A stretch of DNA of 32,640 nucleotides, taken from Bacillota bacterium (lineage in GTDB: Bacteria; Bacillota; Clostridia; Oscillospirales; CAG-272). Of this stretch, positions 18,920 to 27,722 are shown one piece after another (position 1 is the first letter of the stretch; each line of letters opens with the position of its first letter). Position numbers and translations under genes: made by a program. The stretch lies in assembly GCA_029219205.1 (NCBI GenBank), contig JAQXSY010000108.1, positions 1 to 32,640 on the forward strand, in the 5' to 3' direction. The notes beneath the pieces were generated by a model. It made no database searches, was not told where the DNA came from, and saw only the letters and a list, made by a program, of their open reading frames with translations.

Positions 18920-21274
18920 TTATTTTTTAAGAGGGAATCTGAACTCGCGCTCTGTCTGAACCGCCGTTGCGGTTACCGTAAGCTTTGCATCCTTGTCCGT
19001 CAGATAGTGAATAGTATATCCGGTCAGCCACGTTCCGCTGAATTTAAGCTCATAGCTTTCGTCCTCGTATTCTGCTATCAGGTTGAAATTCTTGTCATAA
19101 TGACGCGCTTTTTTGCCGTTGAATTCAATATAGTCGCCTGCATTTGCCGTTATATTGTAGCCGAGTTTACGGTCGGATCCGAACCAACCGCCGTAGAACG
19201 CGATCCCGTATATTTTTCCGTTTTCGTCGGGATATCCCACTCTTATCCTCATATTTAAAGGTTCAACCACGCACGGAATTTTCGGATCTGTCGATGATTT
19301 ATCCAGGACAATAAGACATTTGTGCTCAACAAATTCGCCTTTCTCGTCGGACGACGACTCATAACCTGCCGTGCCGCTTTCGGTTACCAGTTTGTTCTCA
19401 CGGTATCCGAGGTCGTGTTTGTAAACAGACATTTTACTGAGTATCCATTCATCCTCGGTCTTTTCAAGATGCCAGTCCGAATGTTCCTCGCGCATAAGCT
19501 TTTTTACGTCTTCGGTCACAACGCCTGCAGCACGGAAATCGATCCAATTTTTAATTAAGTCAAGATATTCCCCTGTTCTGCCGTTCGGACAACCGTCATA
19601 ATAGATACAAAGTCCTGCGTCAAAAGCAACAGTGCGCGAAAGAATGAATTCCATAACCTCCGGAGTCGTTGCCTCATATTTTCCATGGTTGCCCCAAAGC
19701 ATATACCATCCAAGCATTCCGGGAAGAAGGTTCCTCCGGAAATAGTCCTGATTCAGCGCACGGTAATTATACATTCCGCCGCGCTGATTATCGTCGTAAA
19801 ACGGTTCTCCCCAGTTAAAATATGAATGGGCGTGCCAGCGATAGTGCGTTCCGCCGCTTGCGTCGCAAAGCAGCTCGTTGCCCGCAGTTTCGAAAACCTT
19901 TCTGACAAATTCCGAGCAGCCGTATTCGCCTCTGCCGGGATACTGACATCCCTCAATACCGTCAAAGCTAATCCTGCGTATTCCCGCGTATTTTATCAGT
20001 TCTCCGATATTCTCCGCAACCTCAGCCTGAAGTTTAAGATTAGGAAACAACGTTTTGTAGCCGTGATCGCTCATACGTTTGATTTCCGAACCCGCCTTAT
20101 GTGCGGACCTTACTGTTCCGAAAGCTCCACGCGTGCAGTCTTTCAGGCACATGCCGTCTTTATCAAAACTTTTGAAGCATATGAGCTCGTCGCCGATCCG
20201 CGCGCAGTTCAGAGTGGAATTGATACCGTAATTTTTTTCGTTTTTAATGTATATGACAGTATCGTCTTCGTCCAAATCTTTTGTCAGCACGGTCGAATCG
20301 ACGGTCAAAAGATCTTTATGCGGAACCGGCGTTACATACGGATCATCCGTTTTGATAAAATTGCTGAGCGTGTGGAATCCAGTATCAACTCCGTGAGCGC
20401 GCGCATACTGAACAAAATTGCGGAATTCTTCCCTTCCGTTCGGATATATCTCGCGGTTTATGTCAAAATGTCCCCACGATTTAAAAGGATCCGAAAAATA
20501 AAGACAATGTACGCCGGCGCGTTCCGCAATGGCAACCTGCTCCTCCGGGCTTCCGGAAGGAATAACAAAATAAATCTCTGAGCTTCTGGGCGACGTTTTT
20601 GCCCATTCGCCGTCTATTGTCGGGTGAGGAAGGTTTTCCGCAACTTCAAGCTCGCTTATTATTTCGAGCATATGGGCTGAATCCTCCGCTGCAAGCAAAG
20701 CAATCGCGGCGCCCGGAATATACGCGTCCGGTCCCTCGACCGCCTCTACCTCAGCATTTTTCATACCGAACAAATTTTCAACGACGCAAGGCTTCGACAT
20801 ATCGTTTGCGGAACATTGAAGAGTTATTTTACCTTCTTTGTTTTTCCCGGCGGCAGAGCCTGCCGGAGCAGCAAAACCGCTGTTGTTTTCTGAAATCCGG
20901 CACCTGGATTCGCCTACGGTTTTGGGATTGAGCGACTGTATGCATATTACAGAACCGTCGTCAAACCATGCGGAACCTACAAGTTCGCCGAAAGATTCTG
21001 CGCCTTCGGCGGTATACGGTCCGAAAACAAATGATTCCGTTCCTTCAGGCACCGATTCGACCTTGAGCTTGTACCATTTTCCGCAGTCGGTCACGGAAAG
21101 CACCGCAGCTCCCGTATCAAAAACAAGCGTAAGCTCCTCTTCGTCAAGTCTCAGGCTTTTCGGTGCCAAGAGCTTTTCGCCGCTCACGATCATTCCGACC
21201 GGAGAACGTGAAATTGCCGTACGTTCGTTGTAAAGAGCTGTAAGCGTTCCGTCTTCGTTAAATATGATCTTCAT
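18920..21274 (-). CDS. Large uncharacterised protein, putative TIM-barrel carbohydrate-active enzyme
   Basis: 784 aa, no signal peptide; barrel-like strand motifs such as RRISFDGIEGCQYPGRGEYGCSEFV, TGFHTLSNFI, CIYYDGCPNG, and a beta-rich C-terminus. Family not identified. Confidence 0.55.
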   Translation of the reverse strand: MKIIFNEDGTLTALYNERTAISRSPVGMIVSGEKLLAPKSLRLDEEELTLVFDTGAAVLSVTDCGKWYKLKVESVPEGTESFVFGPYTAEGAESFGELVGSAWFDDGSVICIQSLNPKTVGESRCRISENNSGFAAPAGSAAGKNKEGKITLQCSANDMSKPCVVENLFGMKNAEVEAVEGPDAYIPGAAIALLAAEDSAHMLEIISELEVAENLPHPTIDGEWAKTSPRSSEIYFVIPSGSPEEQVAIAERAGVHCLYFSDPFKSWGHFDINREIYPNGREEFRNFVQYARAHGVDTGFHTLSNFIKTDDPYVTPVPHKDLLTVDSTVLTKDLDEDDTVIYIKNEKNYGINSTLNCARIGDELICFKSFDKDGMCLKDCTRGAFGTVRSAHKAGSEIKRMSDHGYKTLFPNLKLQAEVAENIGELIKYAGIRRISFDGIEGCQYPGRGEYGCSEFVRKVFETAGNELLCDASGGTHYRWHAHSYFNWGEPFYDDNQRGGMYNYRALNQDYFRRNLLPGMLGWYMLWGNHGKYEATTPEVMEFILSRTVAFDAGLCIYYDGCPNGRTGEYLDLIKNWIDFRAAGVVTEDVKKLMREEHSDWHLEKTEDEWILSKMSVYKHDLGYRENKLVTESGTAGYESSSDEKGEFVEHKCLIVLDKSSTDPKIPCVVEPLNMRIRVGYPDENGKIYGIAFYGGWFGSDRKLGYNITANAGDYIEFNGKKARHYDKNFNLIAEYEDESYELKFSGTWLTGYTIHYLTDKDAKLTVTATAVQTEREFRFPLKK

Positions 21275-21300
21275 AGACGCCTCCGTTTATAAAAAATATT

Positions 21301-22050
21301 TCAGTTAAGTCCCCAGCTTCCGAGCACTTCTCTGCTTTGCTTCAGATCAAGAAGCGGCTCTCTCAGATGCGTATCGTGTTCAACATGTATCCATTTGTCG
21401 TAGCCGCGCTTTATGAGCGTCTTAACAACGCCTTCGTTATCAACCGGGAAATTGCCCGCTCCGAGACCGGTAAAATATCCTCTTTCGTTCCAAACGGTTT
21501 TTTCAGGAGCGGTCATAAACCAATCCTTGACATGAACAGCAGCCAGACGGTCGTAGTACTTTTCAAGAACCCTCATAACATCTCCGCCCGCAACCGCCAT
21601 ATGCGCGGTGTCAAAAACGAGCTGAGTATTTTTGCATCTTGCAAGGAACTCATCGAGCTGTTCTTCCGTCTCAACAAGCGACCCGAGATGATTGTGTATT
21701 GCAGGATGTATACCGTATTTCAGGCAAGCCTTTTCAAGATAATTGACGTTTCTGCAATATATATCAAAATTTGACGCGTTTGAAAGACGGTCCGCCCAAA
21801 TGTACTTTCCGCCGTATGCCGCAGTCATTTTGATGTTTCCTTCGACATCGCCTGTTACAACGGTCGCAAAGCTCATACCTCTTTCGGCGAGCACCAGCAG
21901 TTTCTGGTACGCTTCTTCCGACGTTTTGGCGTAAAGCCGTTCACAGCCGTCGTAGCCTATTGCCTTGAGGTCGTCCATTTTTGCGGCGTAGTCGTAGCAC
22001 GCGCCGTACCATACCATCATACCGTAATCTGCAACTCCAATTTTTATCAT
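21301..22050 (-). CDS. Sugar phosphate isomerase/epimerase (xylose isomerase-like TIM barrel)
   Basis: 249 aa; AIHNHLGSLVETEEQLDEFLARCKNTQLVFDTAHMAVAGGDVMRVLEKYYDRLAAVHVKDW; HVEHDTHLREPL. Confidence 0.88.
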   Translation of the reverse strand: MIKIGVADYGMMVWYGACYDYAAKMDDLKAIGYDGCERLYAKTSEEAYQKLLVLAERGMSFATVVTGDVEGNIKMTAAYGGKYIWADRLSNASNFDIYCRNVNYLEKACLKYGIHPAIHNHLGSLVETEEQLDEFLARCKNTQLVFDTAHMAVAGGDVMRVLEKYYDRLAAVHVKDWFMTAPEKTVWNERGYFTGLGAGNFPVDNEGVVKTLIKRGYDKWIHVEHDTHLREPLLDLKQSREVLGSWGLN

Positions 22051-22099
22051 TGATTACTGCCTCACTTTAAATAATAATCTATAGTTTTGAATTCAGTTT

Positions 22100-22128
22100 A
22101 TGATACCATTTTTACATGTTCTTGTCAA
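22100..22128 (-). promoter_or_regulatory. Promoter for the isomerase/784-aa protein operon
   Basis: On minus strand: TTGACA (22128-22123), 17 nt, TATCAT (22105-22100). Confidence 0.75.
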
Positions 22129-22157
22129 TGTAATTATTCTTCTCTTCGAAAAAAATA

Positions 22158-22186
22158 TTGAATTCAGAATGCTTTCATGTTATACT
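22158..22186 (+). promoter_or_regulatory. Promoter for DUF4317 gene
   Basis: TTGAAT (22158-22163), 17 nt, TATACT (22181-22186). Confidence 0.65.
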
Positions 22187-22238
22187 ATTATAACATAATT
22201 AAATAAATATAATAACCTTTCAAGGAATCAGATAATTT

Positions 22239-23375
22239 ATGAACAAAAGAGAAACCGCCGAAATAAAACGCCGTTTTACAATCGAAAATACAAATATATC
22301 CTGTATTCGCGGATGCTATGTTAACGAAAAGCGCGAAATAATTTCGCAGTTTACGGCTTCCGTTCCCATGCTTCCGCAGGAAGAAGCGGAAAAATACCTT
22401 TCAATATTCAAGCGAACCATATCCGGCTCGTTTGGCAAAAATTTAAATTCGATAGATTTCACTGTTTCGCAGGTATCAAACTCAAAAGAACATGAACTCT
22501 TAACCAGGCTCAGAAAAACCGAGCTCAAGGACGACGACACGGTGAACGAATTCTTTTCGGGCATAATCGAAAAAGTTAATTTCGAAGGAAATTATCTCAT
22601 TCTTCTTATGCACGAAACATACGATGTTCCGGTACGGGCAAAGGACGGTATGCGAACCGGCGAATCTGATTCGCAGTATTCGTATATTATGTGCAGTGTG
22701 TGTCCCGTAAAAATGACCAAACCGTTTCTTGGATTTGACCTGACGACAAACTCATTCAGAAGCCGCGGAACGGACTGGGCGGTTTTTTCGCCCGAAGTCG
22801 GCTTTCTTTTTCCGGCTTTCGACAATCGGAAGACAAACATTTACGGCGCGCTGTACTACACTCGCGACGGTTCCGGCAAATACAGCGATTTTGCAAAAGC
22901 AATATTCAGTTCTGATCCGCCGATGCCTGCCGAGGAGCAGAAGGAGCTGTTTTGTGCTGTACTTACAGACTCGCTCGGCGACGAATGCAATTATGATGTG
23001 ATACGTTCCGTAAACGAAAAGCTGAACACAATGATTGAAGAGCACGATAAAGACAAAACGGATCCCGAGCCGCTGAGAATTTCAAAGCTTGAGGTCAGAA
23101 ACGCGCTTGAGGAATGCGGCGTTTCCGAAATGCGTTCTGAAGCGTTCGGTGAAAAATTTGACGAAGCGTTCGGCGCAGGCGCGGACATAAGTCCGCTGAC
23201 TGTAGCCGGAGTCAAAAAATACGAACTTCGCACACCGGAAGCCGTTGTACATATTGACGCAGATCACGGCGACCTTGTAAGCACAAGAGTAATCGACGGG
23301 GTCAAGTACGTGCTTATAAGAGCCGACGGCGGAGTGGAAGTTAACGGAATCAGCGTAAACATCAACGACGACTGA
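22239..23375 (+). CDS. DUF4317 family protein
   Basis: MNKRETAEIKRRFTIENTNISCIRGCYVNEKREIISQF N-terminus typical of this Firmicutes family. Confidence 0.85.
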   Translation: MNKRETAEIKRRFTIENTNISCIRGCYVNEKREIISQFTASVPMLPQEEAEKYLSIFKRTISGSFGKNLNSIDFTVSQVSNSKEHELLTRLRKTELKDDDTVNEFFSGIIEKVNFEGNYLILLMHETYDVPVRAKDGMRTGESDSQYSYIMCSVCPVKMTKPFLGFDLTTNSFRSRGTDWAVFSPEVGFLFPAFDNRKTNIYGALYYTRDGSGKYSDFAKAIFSSDPPMPAEEQKELFCAVLTDSLGDECNYDVIRSVNEKLNTMIEEHDKDKTDPEPLRISKLEVRNALEECGVSEMRSEAFGEKFDEAFGAGADISPLTVAGVKKYELRTPEAVVHIDADHGDLVSTRVIDGVKYVLIRADGGVEVNGISVNINDD

Positions 23376-23455
23376 TTTTATTTGTGCATATTATTCTTGA
23401 TATAATCAAAATCCGCCCAAGCTGATTAAATATAAATTATTTCCGGGAGCGACAA

Positions 23456-24208
23456 ATGCAGGCTGAGCTGTTTGAAAACGAAACCCTGACAGAAGTCAAC
23501 GACAAAATAAAACTCATTCAAAACCCCAAGGGCTTGACATTCGGTACTGATGCTCTTCTGCTTGCTGCCTTTGTCAGACGCGATCAGAAAGCCGTATCCG
23601 CGGAATTCGGTGCTGGAAGCGGAATCATCAGCATGCTGCTCGCCGCCCGCGGAAAGCTCGGTCATATTTATGCCGTTGAGATACAGCCGGAATACGCGTC
23701 CATTTGTCAAAGGAATGTTAAGCTGAACTGTCTTGAAGAAAAAATCACGGTTTGCAGAAGCGACTTACGAGATTTTGTCCCCTCATCAGGGCTCGGCACA
23801 CTGTCGGTTGTGTTCACAAACCCTCCGTATATGACCGTTTCCGCCGGTTACAGAAATACGGATGACGGAAAATTCGCCGCACGCCACGAATTGAACGGTT
23901 CGATATTTGATTTTTGCCGAGCTGCCGCCGCTCAGCTCAACTGGGGCGGCGCTTTCTACTGCGTATACAGACCGGACAGGCTTGTCGATCTCATTTGTGC
24001 AATGCGTGAAGCAGCAATTGAACCGAAGAGAATGATTTTTGTTTTTCCGGACAAGCTGCACAGTCCGTGTCTTGTGCTTGTCGAAGGCAAAAGAGGCGCA
24101 AAGCCTTCTTTGTGCATCCCCAAATCGCTCTACCTCTACGAAGACGGAACTCAAACCCCAACTGCCGAGTTAGAATATATATATGAAAACGGAGAATTCA
24201 AACCATGA
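23456..24208 (+). CDS. tRNA1(Val) (adenine(37)-N6)-methyltransferase-like protein
   Basis: GAGSGIISMLLA SAM-binding and VFTNPPYM (NPPY) motifs; LIQNPKGLTFGTDALLLAAF N-terminus; adjacent to rsmI as in the B. subtilis yabB cluster. Confidence 0.9.
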   Translation: MQAELFENETLTEVNDKIKLIQNPKGLTFGTDALLLAAFVRRDQKAVSAEFGAGSGIISMLLAARGKLGHIYAVEIQPEYASICQRNVKLNCLEEKITVCRSDLRDFVPSSGLGTLSVVFTNPPYMTVSAGYRNTDDGKFAARHELNGSIFDFCRAAAAQLNWGGAFYCVYRPDRLVDLICAMREAAIEPKRMIFVFPDKLHSPCLVLVEGKRGAKPSLCIPKSLYLYEDGTQTPTAELEYIYENGEFKP

Positions 24209-25065
24209 CCGAATTTACCGATTCAGAAAAGAACCGCGTCGAAAGCGGCACGCTTTATTTAGTCGCAACGCCGATAGGAAACCTGTCGGATATTTCGGAG
24301 CGGGCTGTTAAGGTGCTGAACGAGGTGTCGTTCATTGCCGCGGAAGACACAAGAGTAACATCCAAGCTTCTTTTTGCGTCAGGAATCCGCAGCCCTTTGT
24401 TCAGCTATCACGAGCACAACAAGAAAGAAGCCGGCGAAAAAATCATCGAACGTCTCAAAAGCGGTCAATCATGCGCAGTTGTTACCGATGCGGGCACTCC
24501 GGCTATCAGCGACCCGGGCGAAGATATCGTTAAAAGCTGCATTGACTCAAACATCCCTGTTGTATCCGTTCCCGGCGCCTGCGCCGCAATAACTGCTCTC
24601 ACCGTTTCCGGCCTTTCAACACGTCGATTCGCTTTTGAAGGTTTCCTTGAAGGCAGCGACGCCGAAAAACGGTCACGGCTTGCGGAAATTGCCTCCGACA
24701 AACGCACAACCGTGTTCTATGAAGCACCGCACAGACTGTCCGAAACTCTCTCCATAATGCTGAGCGAACTTGGCGACCGCCGTATATCGCTATGCCGCGA
24801 GCTTACAAAAATCAACGAGGAAATACTGCGCGTCCGTCTTTCGGAAGCTGTCAGAATTTTCGAAAGCACAGTTCCGAGAGGCGAATTTGTGATCGTCGTT
24901 GAGGGTTGTACATCCGAAGAAACGCCTTTCTGGGAGAATATGACGGTCAGCGAGCACGTTGCTTATTACTCTCAAAAAATGGGCATGGACAAGATGTCCG
25001 CCATGAAAGCCACGGCAAAAGACCGGGGCGTTTCAAAAAACAGTATATATAAGGAGCTTATATAA
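24205..25065 (+). CDS. rsmI: 16S rRNA (cytidine(1402)-2'-O)-methyltransferase
   Basis: GTLYLVATPIGNLSDISERAVKVLNEVSFIAAEDTRVTSKLL, VTDAGTPAISDPG; ATGA overlap with the upstream gene. Confidence 0.97.
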   Translation: MTEFTDSEKNRVESGTLYLVATPIGNLSDISERAVKVLNEVSFIAAEDTRVTSKLLFASGIRSPLFSYHEHNKKEAGEKIIERLKSGQSCAVVTDAGTPAISDPGEDIVKSCIDSNIPVVSVPGACAAITALTVSGLSTRRFAFEGFLEGSDAEKRSRLAEIASDKRTTVFYEAPHRLSETLSIMLSELGDRRISLCRELTKINEEILRVRLSEAVRIFESTVPRGEFVIVVEGCTSEETPFWENMTVSEHVAYYSQKMGMDKMSAMKATAKDRGVSKNSIYKELI

Positions 25066-25098
25066 CGCTCCGGCATTATCATAAGATAAGAGAAAAAT

Positions 25099-25560
25099 AT
25101 GAATAACAGTAAAAAAAAGTCAGAAGAAAAAAAAGAGATCAGCCGTAAAAAGTTAACTGCTCTGACGACGCTTACAATTTCAGTTGGCTTGCTCCTTGCT
25201 GCGGCAATAATTATTGTTATGATGTGGGATAAGCTGCCTTTCAACAACGCAAACGAAGACAATTATGCCGAGCTTCTCCCGACAAAGGAACGTCCGTCAG
25301 ACAAAACCGCAAATTCAGACGGAAACGAAACATCGGACGGACAGAACGAGTTCAGAATAAAGGGAATTGTTTTCAATTCGTTTGCCAATTCCTCCTGTAT
25401 AATCGAAAACGCCGGTAAGGTTTATGTTTTGAGCCTGAACGAAATTATCGGAAATACCGGTTGGTACGTCGCCGAAATCGGAGTCGATTATGTCGGGCTT
25501 TGCAACGGCGAACAGTCTGTCACTTTGAATATCGATGATAAAGGAGGGATGACAAATTGA
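25099..25560 (+). CDS. Bitopic membrane protein with GspC/PilP HR-like extracytoplasmic domain (putative)
   Basis: 153 aa: charged N-terminus, one TM (LTTLTISVGLLLAAAIIIVMMW), low-complexity linker, then FRIKGIVFNSFANSSCIIENAGKVYVLSLNEIIGNTGWYVAEIGVDYVGLCNGEQSVTLNI, resembling the GspC-HR/PilP beta fold pattern. Confidence 0.65.
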   Translation: MNNSKKKSEEKKEISRKKLTALTTLTISVGLLLAAAIIIVMMWDKLPFNNANEDNYAELLPTKERPSDKTANSDGNETSDGQNEFRIKGIVFNSFANSSCIIENAGKVYVLSLNEIIGNTGWYVAEIGVDYVGLCNGEQSVTLNIDDKGGMTN

Positions 25561-27392
25561 GTAAATCATTAATGCGGACGCTCGCTTTAACCGCGACGGC
25601 GGTATTGTTTGTTTTGTTTTCACTAACCTCGGTTTTCGGAGCAGAAAACGAAGAAATAATTATTTATGAAGTAAAACAGGGCGACACGCTGACAAACATC
25701 GCAAATCAGTACGATACCACGGTTGAAGATATCGTTCGTTTGAACGAAATAAAGGATATCAACAAAATCGTTCCCGGTATGCAGCTGAAAATCCCCAAAA
25801 ACGCTTCGTCCGAAGTAAAGGGTCCGGATAAGTCCGAAACAAACTCATATGAAACTACCGAAGAACCTCAGTATAAAATAATTTCCGAAGCCGACAAACT
25901 TTCCGAGGCTTCTTATGACGATATAATAATGCCGTATGATACGGTTATATCATTACGGTTCGAGAATTCAGACATACGCGACGTTTTGAGCGCGCTTTCG
26001 CTTTCAACCGGCGTTGGAACAGTTTATATCGGCAAGCCGGTATTAATTACGCTGAATCTTGACAGCGTAAGCTCGGATGAAGCTTTCTCGCGGGTCGCTG
26101 CGTTCGCAAATCTGGAATGCAGAAGGCTTGACAATGGCAATAATTACATAATCGCCTCAGCTGAACAGCTTGACGGCGAGATTTCGTCTGATGAGCTTAC
26201 GGCGGAAATAAATCTGACTTCCCTGAGCCGAAATGAGTTCTCTGCCTATGCTTCCGCCGCCGGTTTTACCATTGACCAGTACGATGCGGAGGACTCTGAG
26301 GCCGATATTATCAAAGTTAAAGGCGGAGCAAGCACCCTGATCAGGCTCAGAACCCTCGTAAATATGCTTGAATCAAAAAATACCGACTCGGATCCGAAAG
26401 AGTTTTATACCATGAAGCTCAAGCATACGGATTCTGCGTTTGTGTCGCGTATGCTTTTCTCGCTCGGTCTCCCTGCCGGAGCAATCGGCATGTCCGATGA
26501 CACGCTCTATCTGTATGAATCGTCCGCTGTTTATGCAAAAACGCTTCAGATCAAGGAAGTTGTCGACTCAGAACAGGGGCAAATTAAGTTTATGAGCGCT
26601 GATATAAAGCGTTTTTCCGTTGACGATACCGCGGCTCTTTTAACAGAGAAAGCCGGAGTCAGATTAATTAAAAAATCGCCGGAAGGCTCTGTTTGGATAA
26701 GCGGGACAAATGAGCAAATAACCCTGGCAAACGAGATACTGACCGTTCTTTCTTACGAAGAGTCGGAGCTTTCTGATTTCAGAATTATCTCCACCGATTT
26801 TATAAGTTCATCCATGCTTGCCGAAGCTATGCAAAAGCTCGGCTATCCAATCGGTACGGTTTTCGAAAAAAATAAAAACGCATTCTTCGTTTTCGCAGAC
26901 GATGAGCTGTACACGTTTATTTCGGATGTAAAAAATGCGGTTGACCGCGATGAATTCGCCTCCGGATTTGTCGCATCCGACGGCTCTCCGCTCGTTTTCA
27001 GCAGTTATGAGCTTGAGCACGCAGATAAAACATCCGTATCGATCTTTTTGTCAGTGATTCAAAGTAATGTACGCCTTGTAAACCCGATATCAACAGGAGA
27101 AACGGCCATTCTCATGGGAAGCTCCGCCGAAGTCAAAGCCGCAACCAATCATTTGAACTGGCTCGACCGCGACGGATATATTGAAAATTCTGATTATTTT
27201 ACATATACACCTGTCAACATCACGCCGGAACAGCTGATTGAGGAAATGCGCGACAACATCCGCGACGGATACCGTACCAGAATAATCAACGGTCTGAACG
27301 GAGAAAAAAGCGTGCTTATATCCTGCCCGTCAAAAATGTCCGACTCGCTCAAACGCTTGATTTCCCTTATTGATATAGACGAACCCGTTTAA
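25557..27392 (+). CDS. Secreted LysM protein with STN-like and repeated secretin N-domain-like modules, no secretin barrel
   Basis: TTG start in TTGA overlap with upstream stop, AAAGGAGGG SD; signal peptide; LysM YEVKQGDTLTNIANQYDTTVEDIVRLNEIKDINKIVPGMQLKIP; STN-like LRFENSDIRDVLSALSLSTGVGTVYIGKPVLITLNLDSVSSDEAFSRVAAFANLECRRLDNGNNYIIAS; last repeat ends LKRLISLIDIDEP. Confidence 0.78.
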   Translation: MSKSLMRTLALTATAVLFVLFSLTSVFGAENEEIIIYEVKQGDTLTNIANQYDTTVEDIVRLNEIKDINKIVPGMQLKIPKNASSEVKGPDKSETNSYETTEEPQYKIISEADKLSEASYDDIIMPYDTVISLRFENSDIRDVLSALSLSTGVGTVYIGKPVLITLNLDSVSSDEAFSRVAAFANLECRRLDNGNNYIIASAEQLDGEISSDELTAEINLTSLSRNEFSAYASAAGFTIDQYDAEDSEADIIKVKGGASTLIRLRTLVNMLESKNTDSDPKEFYTMKLKHTDSAFVSRMLFSLGLPAGAIGMSDDTLYLYESSAVYAKTLQIKEVVDSEQGQIKFMSADIKRFSVDDTAALLTEKAGVRLIKKSPEGSVWISGTNEQITLANEILTVLSYEESELSDFRIISTDFISSSMLAEAMQKLGYPIGTVFEKNKNAFFVFADDELYTFISDVKNAVDRDEFASGFVASDGSPLVFSSYELEHADKTSVSIFLSVIQSNVRLVNPISTGETAILMGSSAEVKAATNHLNWLDRDGYIENSDYFTYTPVNITPEQLIEEMRDNIRDGYRTRIINGLNGEKSVLISCPSKMSDSLKRLISLIDIDEPV

Positions 27393-27477
27393 AAAGCCAA
27401 AAAATTAAATTGTAACCGATAAGCAACACAGAGTAAACAAAATTGCCGGCAGTTCTTGTTTATTGTGTTTTCGCTAA

Positions 27478-27512
27478 AGATAAGGCTACCGCTATTTGCG
27501 GTAGCCTTATCT
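27478..27512. terminator. Strong hairpin, probable transcription end or RNA stabiliser
   Basis: Perfect 15-bp stem AGATAAGGCTACCGC-tattt-GCGGTAGCCTTATCT; no downstream T-run. Confidence 0.5.
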
Positions 27513-27644
27513 GCTATTTGTACTGAATTCTTTGCTCATTTCTCATATCCGTTTCCATTAAGCGATGAAGTTCCGGGAGATTTTCAAAACATTTCCAAAC
27601 GTTAAAACTTTATTTTTGTACAGCAAGAAAAAACTGATTTTCTA

Positions 27645-27673
27645 TTGACTAACGAACGATAGGTAGTTATAAT
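27645..27673 (+). promoter_or_regulatory. tetR promoter with operator-like dyad in the spacer
   Basis: TTGACT (27645-27650), 17 nt, TATAAT (27668-27673); spacer contains CGAACGATAGGTAG (27653-27666). Confidence 0.85.
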
Positions 27674-27722
27674 AGAATCATGTTAGCGAGACGTTTCGGT
27701 TATTGAAAAGGAGTAAATATCT

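Noticed and set aside
19826-20581. 251-aa plus-strand ORF
   Set aside because: Antisense to the 784-aa protein, whose frame is far longer and has the SD/promoter support.
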